From: Crocinitomicaceae bacterium
GTDB lineage: Bacteria; Bacteroidota; Bacteroidia; Flavobacteriales_D; Crocinitomicaceae
Direction of reading: 5' to 3'
Length of the DNA stretch: 21,060 nt
Assembly: GCA_024643585.1 (NCBI GenBank)
Contig: JAHEMP010000010.1
Coordinates: forward strand, 1 to 21,060
Part shown: positions 1 through 5,786 of the stretch, in pieces
Numbering within the stretch: the stretch's first letter is position 1
Layout of the letters: each line of letters opens with the position of its first letter
Made by a program: the position numbers and the translations under genes
Notes under the pieces: generated by a model
Databases searched by the model: none
What the model saw: only the letters and a program-made list of their open reading frames with translations
Told to the model about the DNA's origin: nothing

Positions 1-543
1 TCAATTGATCAAAGCGATTATCCTGTTTTTCTCTACGAGTTTTTTGACGGAAACTATAGTTATGAATTGGAAAAATCCAATTGGCTAAAAGCTAAAACTT
101 TTACGTTTATGCCAATTTTGGAATTTACCAATAGCGAAGGCCTACTTCCTTTGGGTTTGTCGCACCAAATTGGCTTAGGGTTTACAAAAAATACACTCAT
201 TGAGGATAAGTACAACATGCTAATTGGATACGATGACTATACCACCAATTACTTTCATAAAACGTTTATTCAAACAGAGAATTTGTACAATTATTCCCAA
301 GAACCGATTAAATCATATTCTCTTATGTACAAGATCAACATGAGAATCCCTATTAGCGACCATCTTTTGTATAATCTTGGTTTCAGATACAATTTGAATA
401 TTTTTGAGAAAGTTTATGGTACTGCGTCAGAAGCTGAGAAATCGACTTACATGTTCAGTCGTTCCGATATGAGACATTACATGCGCAACAAAGAATTTAG
501 AAGTATCTTGTCTTTGGAAACAGGTATAAGCTTTTGTTTTTAA
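1..543 (+). CDS. 3' end of a probable outer-membrane beta-barrel protein (5' truncated)
   Basis: The frame is open from base 1 to a TAA at 541-543, giving 180 codons with the start outside the window. An internal TTG at 67 is not a convincing start because the frame continues upstream without a stop. The sequence is rich in aromatic residues with alternating polar and hydrophobic stretches (for example FTFMPILEF and LLYNLGFRYNLNIF) and ends in Phe (ISFCF). Both traits are common in outer-membrane beta-barrels. I recognise no specific family and assign no function. It converges on the ferredoxin gene, and the two stop codons share the four bases TTAA. It could equally be a periplasmic beta-rich protein. 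Confidence 0.55.
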   Translation, partial: SIDQSDYPVFLYEFFDGNYSYELEKSNWLKAKTFTFMPILEFTNSEGLLPLGLSHQIGLGFTKNTLIEDKYNMLIGYDDYTTNYFHKTFIQTENLYNYSQEPIKSYSLMYKINMRIPISDHLLYNLGFRYNLNIFEKVYGTASEAEKSTYMFSRSDMRHYMRNKEFRSILSLETGISFCF

Positions 544-860
544 GCTTCCGGAGCCAATCGCAAAACTATTCCGTCAATCTCATCGGTAATTTGAATTTGA
601 CAACCTAAACGACTATTGTTTTTAACAAAAAAAGCTTGGTCAAGCATGTCCAATTCGGCATCGCTTTGTTCAGGTAGGTTCGTTTCGGATTCTAGGTAAC
701 ACTGACAAGTAGCACACATAGCCATGCCTCCGCATTCGCCAAGAACAGGAAGCTCATAGGCTTTGCATAACTCCATTATGTTCATACTCATATCGGTAGG
801 GCCTACTAATGCATGTTCGACACCTTCTCTATCTATGATTGTTACCTTTACTTCTTCCAT
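540..860 (-). CDS. [2Fe-2S] ferredoxin, adrenodoxin/ISC type
   Basis: A 106-residue soluble electron carrier. Four cysteines fit the plant/vertebrate-type [2Fe-2S] fold: Cys43, Cys49 and Cys52 (C-x5-C-x2-C inside GECGGMAMCATC) and Cys87 in SRLGC. The C-x5-C spacing is that of the adrenodoxin/Fdx (ISC) subgroup rather than the photosynthetic C-x4-C type. The acidic stretch between the cluster loop and Cys87 (SDAELDMLDQ) matches the partner-binding helix of this subgroup. Family members pass electrons to Fe-S cluster assembly or to monooxygenases; the partner here cannot be read from context. The length is normal for the family. The gene is convergent with the partial gene at 1-543, overlapping it by four bases, and lies 42 bp downstream of the lipoprotein gene. 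A -7-like TACTTTTG (884 to 877) precedes the ATG. Confidence 0.9.
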   Translation of the reverse strand: MEEVKVTIIDREGVEHALVGPTDMSMNIMELCKAYELPVLGECGGMAMCATCQCYLESETNLPEQSDAELDMLDQAFFVKNNSRLGCQIQITDEIDGIVLRLAPEA

Positions 861-876
861 AATTCAAATTTCAATG

Positions 877-884
877 CAAAAGTA
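877..884 (-). promoter_or_regulatory. Candidate Bacteroidota -7 element for the ferredoxin gene
   Basis: Read on the minus strand the bases are TACTTTTG, a full match to TAnnTTTG, 16 bp before the ATG. I see no TTTG at the expected -33 distance. Transcription would start about 10 nt before the ATG. The sequence match is direct; promoter activity is inferred. Confidence 0.4.
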
Positions 885-902
885 AGTAAAACCTAAATAG
901 AT

Positions 903-1328
903 TTAATTGAAAATTCGTAATGAATTTGTTCCGTTGAAGGAGGTTTGAAAGACTCGAAGTCCAAATTCAGAGTTCGATATTGGCGATCCATCGTAAAGTG
1001 AAAAAGTTGCATTATTGCAAGAATCAACCAATGTCAAAAAATTATCTGGGTCTGGTGTTAAAGGTCGAGGGCAAGTCCCATCTGGATCTGCTGGTGAATG
1101 TCTGTCAAAAGCTACGAATTCATCTGTAGAACGTCTAAAGACTATAATTCCTTTCGATCCACCATTAACATAAGCCCAACCACTTACTCCCGTTAAGGCA
1201 ATGTACGTAGGTAAATTAATATCTATCGTAATATCTGTGGGTACGTTTGGTACAGGATGAAATTTATTTTTTTTACACCCCGTAAATAGGAAAATAATTA
1301 AGATCGGTAAAATAATACTTACTTTCAT
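903..1328 (-). CDS. Lipoprotein with a Rieske-like fold lacking cluster ligands
   Basis: A 141-residue protein with a lipoprotein signal peptide: a hydrophobic stretch (residues 4-15) and lipobox LFTGC with Cys18 as the lipidated residue. The rest resembles small Bacteroidota Rieske-domain lipoproteins. It has a GIIVFRR strand followed by FVAFDR at about 70-76, where a Rieske protein would continue with C-x-H, then DSCNNATFSLYDG at about 102-114, where the second C-x2-H and the F-x-x-x-x-G turn would lie. Here the first pair reads H77-S-P and the second reads C104-N-N-A, so a normal [2Fe-2S] site cannot form. It is probably envelope-anchored with a structural or unknown role. The family assignment rests on pattern recognition only. 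Its start lies 26 bp from a divergent gene. Confidence 0.6.
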   Translation of the reverse strand: MKVSIILPILIIFLFTGCKKNKFHPVPNVPTDITIDINLPTYIALTGVSGWAYVNGGSKGIIVFRRSTDEFVAFDRHSPADPDGTCPRPLTPDPDNFLTLVDSCNNATFSLYDGSPISNSEFGLRVFQTSFNGTNSLRIFN

Positions 1329-1344
1329 GGCGTTGTTCTATCAA

Positions 1345-1352
1345 CAAATATA
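1345..1352 (-). promoter_or_regulatory. Candidate -7 element for the lipoprotein gene
   Basis: The minus strand reads TATATTTG, a full match to TAnnTTTG, 16 bp upstream of the lipoprotein ATG. It ends two bases short of the divergent gene's start codon, so any -33 contact would fall inside that gene's coding sequence. No TTTG is seen at the usual -33 distance. Confidence 0.4.
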
Positions 1353-1354
1353 CG

Positions 1355-1636
1355 ATGAAAACGTTATTGAAACTTACTTTATTGCTTTTGATGGGACTTT
1401 TCGCATCAACCCATTCGTTCGCTCAAAGTAAAAAGTCGCCTACCTCCGTTGCAGAAGCCGAAAAAATTCTTGCGAAAAAAGAAAAGAAAAAACAAAAGGC
1501 TTCTAAAAAGGCGATGAAGGAAGCAAAAAAGAACTTCGCAAGTAAACAGTCGAAAGAATTTAGAAAATCTCTTAAAAGAAACGAAAAAAGGCAGAGAAAG
1601 GAATTGCGAAAAAAGAAAAGAAGAGCGCGTCGTTAA
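1355..1636 (+). CDS. Small highly basic exported protein, unknown function
   Basis: A 93-residue protein. Residues 1-23 form a clear Sec signal peptide (basic MKTLLK, a Leu-rich core, then a likely cleavage after SFA). The mature part of about 70 residues holds roughly 23 Lys and 9 Arg against 7 Glu, with no Cys. It looks helical or disordered, with repeated Lys/Arg clusters ending in KKKRRARR. I recognise no family. Such a charge could bind LPS, nucleic acid or a polyanionic matrix after export, but that is inference. It is divergent from the lipoprotein gene (26 bp between starts) and converges on the ABC-F gene, sharing a TTAA double stop. The signal peptide argues that it is real rather than a low-complexity artefact. 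Confidence 0.65.
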   Translation: MKTLLKLTLLLLMGLFASTHSFAQSKKSPTSVAEAEKILAKKEKKKQKASKKAMKEAKKNFASKQSKEFRKSLKRNEKRQRKELRKKKRRARR

Positions 1637-3573
1637 TCCTGAACTTCCAGTAACTCTTCCGTTGCTTTTTCCCAAACTTCCATTGCTTTATCTAAACTTT
1701 CCTTTTTCAAAGAAAATTTTTCAAGAATATGGGCGGACTTTTCTTCGTCGCTATAATCCATTCGCTCCACCTCTTGTTGAAGCAAATGAATTTCCTTTTC
1801 TAAATTTTCAATTTCTTCTTCTGTTTTACGCACGAGATTAGACAGTTGATTCTTTTTCCTTTTGCGCTCTTTTTGTTCTTCGAAACTATATTCTGCTTTG
1901 ACAGGTTTGTTTTTTACCGGTTTTTCGGTTGTCGAAACGGATTTTAATGTCTCGTTTCCATCGGAGGCGTTCATTTTTCGATTTAAGAATTCTTGAACCG
2001 AGAAATGGTGGATTTTGAGTGTTTTATCTTCAATGTCCCAAATCCTATTCGTTAATCCATCCAGAAATTCTCTATCGTGCGAAACTACCACAAACGTACC
2101 CTCATAATTTATCAAAGCCTCCTTTAATACTTCTTTGGATTGTAAATCCAAGTGATTGGTCGGCTCATCGAGAATCAAGAAATTAGAAGGACTTAGCAAA
2201 AGCTGACATAGCGCCAATCGGGTTCTTTCACCTCCTGATAAAACACCCACTTTTTTATCTACTTCCTCACCAGAAAATAAAAACGCCCCAAGTATACTTC
2301 TCAATTTGTGACGAATTTCTCCTTTAGCTACTTCATCGACTGTTTCGTAAATGGTCTTTGTTATATCTAGTGATTCAGCTTGGTCTTGAGCAAAGTATGA
2401 AATATTTACGTTGTGGCCGTATTCAACGATTCCGTCCCCTTCGATTTTATTCATTACCCTTTTCAGTAAAGTAGATTTACCGACGCCATTCGCTCCTAAA
2501 AGTGCTATTTTTTCGCCCCTACCAACCGTAATATTAATATTTTCAAAGATCACTTTATCGTCATAGGTTTTCCCCATATCCTTCAGTTCCAAAACCCATT
2601 TCCCTGGTTGATGGCTCAACGGGAACGCAACCTTCATTTTTGCGACACTGTCTTTTTCAACGTGAATGATTTCTGTTTTCTCCAATTTCTTAATCAAAGA
2701 TTGAGCAAATGCCGCTTTGTTCTTTTTGGCCCTAAATTTATTAATGAGTTCCTCGGTGTGCTTAATGTCTTTGTCCTGTTGCTTCTTGGCACCTTCAAGT
2801 CTTTCCATCTCTTCCTCTCTTGCCAATTTATATTTGGAATAGGCAAATGGGAAATCTAAAAGCCTGCCTTGAGCAATTTCTAAGGTTCTTTTGGTAACAT
2901 TGTCCAAAAAGAGTCTATCGTGAGAAATAACAATTACGGCTCCTTCAAATTTTTGCAAATATTTTTCTAACCATGCTATGGAAAGTATATCCAGGTGGTT
3001 GGTTGGCTCATCCAGTAATACAATATCTGGATTGTTGACTAATATTCTAGCCAACTCAGCACGCATTTTCCAGCCACCTGAAAAGGTATTGAGCGGTCTT
3101 TCCAACTCTTCATCTTGAAAACCTAAGCCTTTTAAAGTAGAAATGATTTTTTCCTCCCATTGAAACCCTTCCAATACGCTGAAAGAATGATTCAGTTCGC
3201 TCATTTCGTCAAGCATGCCTAAATAACTTTCCGATTCATAATCCGATCTTTCAACCAAATCATGATTTATTTTATCCAAGCGAGTGCGAATGTGGTTTAA
3301 ATCTTCGTTGCTGTCATTTAAAAAATTAAAAACGGACTTTTTTGTATCGAGCTTTAAATCTTGACTCAAATAGCCAATCGTAGTGCCTTTTGGAGCATGA
3401 ACCTTACCTTCAGAAGGTTTATCCTTTCCCGAAATTAATTTTAGAATTGTTGATTTTCCAGCACCATTTTTCCCAACCAAACCAACTTTGTCTCCTTTAT
3501 TGATTTGTGCGGTAACATTTTGAAATAAATACCCTTGTGGTAAAAATACGCCGAGATTGTCCAATTGAATCAT
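1633..3573 (-). CDS. ABC-F family ATPase (ribosome-associated type)
   Basis: A 646-residue soluble protein with two ABC ATPase domains and no membrane segments, the ABC-F architecture. Domain 1 has Walker A GKNGAGKST (residues 34-42), a signature SGGW (165-168) and LLDEPTNHLD (186-195). Domain 2 has Walker A GANGVGKST (360-368), LSGGE (445-449) and LILDEPTNHLD (466-476). Between them lies a charged helical linker (about 240-310) corresponding to the P-site-reaching linker of this family. The C-terminal part from about 560 is a Lys/Glu-rich coiled coil, as in Uup-like members. ABC-F proteins act on ribosomes during translation, and some give antibiotic protection. The length and coiled coil suggest a housekeeping Uup/YheS-like member, but I cannot assign the subgroup. 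Both ATPase sites look intact. Confidence 0.92.
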   Translation of the reverse strand: MIQLDNLGVFLPQGYLFQNVTAQINKGDKVGLVGKNGAGKSTILKLISGKDKPSEGKVHAPKGTTIGYLSQDLKLDTKKSVFNFLNDSNEDLNHIRTRLDKINHDLVERSDYESESYLGMLDEMSELNHSFSVLEGFQWEEKIISTLKGLGFQDEELERPLNTFSGGWKMRAELARILVNNPDIVLLDEPTNHLDILSIAWLEKYLQKFEGAVIVISHDRLFLDNVTKRTLEIAQGRLLDFPFAYSKYKLAREEEMERLEGAKKQQDKDIKHTEELINKFRAKKNKAAFAQSLIKKLEKTEIIHVEKDSVAKMKVAFPLSHQPGKWVLELKDMGKTYDDKVIFENINITVGRGEKIALLGANGVGKSTLLKRVMNKIEGDGIVEYGHNVNISYFAQDQAESLDITKTIYETVDEVAKGEIRHKLRSILGAFLFSGEEVDKKVGVLSGGERTRLALCQLLLSPSNFLILDEPTNHLDLQSKEVLKEALINYEGTFVVVSHDREFLDGLTNRIWDIEDKTLKIHHFSVQEFLNRKMNASDGNETLKSVSTTEKPVKNKPVKAEYSFEEQKERKRKKNQLSNLVRKTEEEIENLEKEIHLLQQEVERMDYSDEEKSAHILEKFSLKKESLDKAMEVWEKATEELLEVQD

Positions 3574-3577
3574 GGCG

Positions 3578-3585
3578 CAAAGGTA
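3578..3585 (-). promoter_or_regulatory. Candidate -7 element for the ABC-F gene
   Basis: The minus strand reads TACCTTTG, a full TAnnTTTG match ending only 4 bp before the ATG at 3573-3571. If it is used, the transcript would begin at or almost at the start codon (leaderless). No good -33 TTTG is seen at 19-21 bp. It could be chance in AT-rich DNA. Confidence 0.35.
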
Positions 3586-3615
3586 ATACCTTCTTACCCA
3601 ATTCTAGGTTAGTTT

Positions 3616-3649
3616 AATAAAAAGATAACGATTGAATAAATTCTTATCT
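3616..3649 (-). terminator. Weak candidate terminator after gldO
   Basis: Immediately after the gldO stop the minus strand has a 6-bp stem AGATAA/TTATCT around a 15-nt loop, followed by TTTTATT. The stem is short and AT-only, so this is a weak call. Confidence 0.3.
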
Positions 3650-3650
3650 G

Positions 3651-4661
3651 TCAATAGGACCAGACATCTGACTCCAATGTGCGAATTTTCTCTTTTATTC
3701 TTTCGCTTTCAATCAGTGCGTCCACTCCATTCGCGTACGTCTCGATATTCCTGTCATAGACATTGCTTTCTTTGTAAATGGTAGCATTGAACCTTCGCTT
3801 TTGAAAAAGGTCATCAAAACTCATCATTTGACTATCGTTTTTATCATTGTACAATAAATAATTATTGAAGATGAATCGACATTCTGGAAAATATAGCCAA
3901 AACAATTCTTTTGTCCCAGTAATAACCTTATTGCCACTTGCATCCAATTCATAATCCAAAACTACGGGAGCGATTGCTGTAATTCTGACATCCATTTTTG
4001 ACCTTTCTTTATCAAAAAACCAATCTTCCTTAATTCGATATTGAATAATATCTTTCGAAGTATACCAGATGGTATCTCGCGGTGGATAAACCAATGTTCT
4101 TATTCCATCGACTGTTTCTTCCATGGGATCCCCAAATTCATCCACTAAGGGAATGTCACTCTGGGGACCCAATTTGCCGAAATAATACAATAAATTGTCC
4201 CTATAGGTTGCATCTGTATAATAATTTCCACCAGGTTGGTGATTCACGGGATATTTCATCTGATCCCCATCTCTTTTTCCAAAAAGATTGTCAGGGCTAA
4301 AAGGTGAATAAATTGTTAAATCACCTGAAAACACATTGCACCGAATAATAGACCAAAGACTCACATTTTTATTGTCGCGAATCCATGCACCGCTTGCCGT
4401 AATTTCATCCAATGGATAATATAGAGGCTGATTAATTTTTTGTCTTAAATCAATATAGGAATATGTTTTTTTGCTCCAAATAACATCTGCTTCACGAACA
4501 TACTCCAAAGGAATTACTCTTTTGGTAGCAATATTATCTATAGCTGCAGGGCCGTCTATTATCCCTGCTTCGGAAATATTCGTCTTTCCACAAAAGCAAG
4601 ACTGAGCATTAGTATTTAATTGAATTATGGCAAAAATTGATAAAAGCAAGTAAGGTTTCAT
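3651..4661 (-). CDS. gldO: GldN-like T9SS/gliding protein, second copy (GldO-like)
   Basis: A 336-residue exported paralogue of the neighbouring GldN. I start it at ATG 4661 because MKPYLLLSIFAII...NTNAQ is a normal signal peptide (cleavage near residue 19). A longer reading from TTG 4712 would begin upstream of the apparent promoter and place a hydrophilic stretch before the signal. It shares long blocks with GldN, including READVIWS, PLYYPLDEIT, LGPQSDIPL, TSKDIIQYRIKEDWFFDKER, GTKELFWLYFP, CRFIFNNY, and the C-terminus DVWS plus an aromatic residue. GldN forms the periplasmic T9SS ring with GldK; in Flavobacterium johnsoniae a GldO paralogue is partly redundant. Two Cys near the mature N-terminus (residues 22 and 24) are absent from GldN. 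A terminator and its own promoter separate it from gldN. The symbol is by analogy. Confidence 0.85.
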   Translation of the reverse strand: MKPYLLLSIFAIIQLNTNAQSCFCGKTNISEAGIIDGPAAIDNIATKRVIPLEYVREADVIWSKKTYSYIDLRQKINQPLYYPLDEITASGAWIRDNKNVSLWSIIRCNVFSGDLTIYSPFSPDNLFGKRDGDQMKYPVNHQPGGNYYTDATYRDNLLYYFGKLGPQSDIPLVDEFGDPMEETVDGIRTLVYPPRDTIWYTSKDIIQYRIKEDWFFDKERSKMDVRITAIAPVVLDYELDASGNKVITGTKELFWLYFPECRFIFNNYLLYNDKNDSQMMSFDDLFQKRRFNATIYKESNVYDRNIETYANGVDALIESERIKEKIRTLESDVWSY

Positions 4662-4682
4662 AGTTCTTTTCTTGCATAACAG

Positions 4683-4713
4683 GAAAACTATACACTCGTT
4701 ACAATTGGACAAA
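4683..4713 (-). promoter_or_regulatory. Candidate promoter for the second gldN-like gene
   Basis: On the minus strand, TTTG (4713 to 4710) is followed by a 19-nt spacer and TAGTTTTC (4690 to 4683), a seven-of-eight-type match to TAnnTTTG with the last base changed. The spacing suits Bacteroidota promoters. The predicted transcript start lies about 15-20 nt before the ATG at 4661. The -33 element is made from the end of the preceding terminator's T-tract. Confidence 0.55.
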
Positions 4714-4740
4714 AAAAAGGAGACCTTTCGATCTCCTTTT
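4711..4740 (-). terminator. Intrinsic terminator between gldN and gldO
   Basis: On the minus strand an 11-bp stem AAAAGGAGATC / GGTCTCCTTTT (one G-U pair) closes a GAAA tetraloop and is followed by four further T residues. It begins 18 bp after the gldN stop codon. This is a good rho-independent terminator and should end or reduce gldKLMN transcription before gldO. Confidence 0.8.
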
Positions 4741-4758
4741 CACAAAAATTATTTTCTA

Positions 4759-5775
4759 TTAGAATGACCAAACGTCATGTTCAATTGTTCTAATCTCTTC
4801 TTTAATTTTTTGACTTTCGTACAAGGCATCTATTCCTGTTCTGTATGTCTCTATTTTACGATCGTATACACTGCTTTTTTTGTAAACAGTTGCATTGAAT
4901 CTGCGTTTCCAAAACAAGTCATCGTAACTCATCCATTGCGCATCATTTTTGTCATTGTACGTAAAGTAGTTGTTGAATATAAAACGACAGTGTGGGAAAT
5001 ACAACCAGAATAATTCTTTCGTACCACGAACACTCGTCGTTCCATCAGCAGATGCTTCTTTGTCCAATACAACAGGTGCAATAGCTATAATTCGCACATC
5101 CAATTGTGATCTTTCTTTGTCAAAAAACCAATCTTCCTTGATTCTGTATTGTATTATGTCTTTTGAAGTAAACCAAACCGTATCTCTTGGAGGGTAAACA
5201 AATTCTTCGAATCCATCTTTACCCATTTTTACCATTGGCTCACCAAACTCATCCGTCAAAGGAATATCACTTTGAGGTCCTAGTTGTCCAAAATAGTAAA
5301 CCAATTGTTCACGGTAAGCTGAATCTGTATAGAAATTCATCCCTGGTTGAGGATCGATAGGATATTTCAATTGATCACCGTCTCTTTCTCCGAACAAATT
5401 GTTCAAACTAAAAGGGGAAAACAATCTCAAGTCACCGTTCAATACGTGATTACGAATTACTGTCCATAAACTCCAACGCTCCGCATTACGAATCCACGCA
5501 CCAGTCGTTGTTATCTCATCTAGAGGATAATACAACGGATGGTTTATTTTTTCGCGCAAGTCAATATATTCCCATGCTCTTTGGCTCCAAATAACATCCG
5601 CTTCACGAACGTACTCGTAGGGTATCAACTTTTTGGTTGGAATATTTTCCTTGATGTAAACACCGTCAACAATACCATCAGCTGGCACGTTTACAGGACC
5701 ACCATTCAATTCTGGCTGAGCGTACAAAGCCGTTATTGAACCAATCGCGATAAGACTTACAAATAGACTTTTCAT
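4759..5775 (-). CDS. gldN: GldN, T9SS/gliding motility ring component
   Basis: A 338-residue exported protein with a signal peptide at residues 1-19 (cleavage after LYA). In the T9SS, GldN (PorN) is a periplasmic protein that binds the lipoprotein GldK to build large rings under the outer membrane, and contacts the periplasmic part of GldM. Its identity rests on its place as the last gene of gldK-L-M-N and on the conserved GldN blocks (READVIWS, LGPQSDIPLTDEFGEPM, YPPRDTVWFTSKDIIQYR). It starts 11 bp after the gldM stop, so it is co-transcribed with gldM, and a strong terminator follows it. It is the better candidate for the orthologue than the second copy, because it is directly linked to gldM. 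Confidence 0.93.
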   Translation of the reverse strand: MKSLFVSLIAIGSITALYAQPELNGGPVNVPADGIVDGVYIKENIPTKKLIPYEYVREADVIWSQRAWEYIDLREKINHPLYYPLDEITTTGAWIRNAERWSLWTVIRNHVLNGDLRLFSPFSLNNLFGERDGDQLKYPIDPQPGMNFYTDSAYREQLVYYFGQLGPQSDIPLTDEFGEPMVKMGKDGFEEFVYPPRDTVWFTSKDIIQYRIKEDWFFDKERSQLDVRIIAIAPVVLDKEASADGTTSVRGTKELFWLYFPHCRFIFNNYFTYNDKNDAQWMSYDDLFWKRRFNATVYKKSSVYDRKIETYRTGIDALYESQKIKEEIRTIEHDVWSF

Positions 5776-5786
5776 ATACTTTTCTA

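Noticed and set aside
1406..1675. Open frame on the minus strand, very rich in Phe, Leu and Ser
   Set aside because: It is the complement of the Lys-rich small basic protein, whose AAA/AAG codons read as Phe and Leu on the other strand. The plus-strand frame has a clean signal peptide and normal start.
4662..4712. Longer N-terminus for the second gldN-like gene starting at TTG 4712
   Set aside because: It starts inside the terminator/promoter region and puts 17 extra residues before a good signal peptide.
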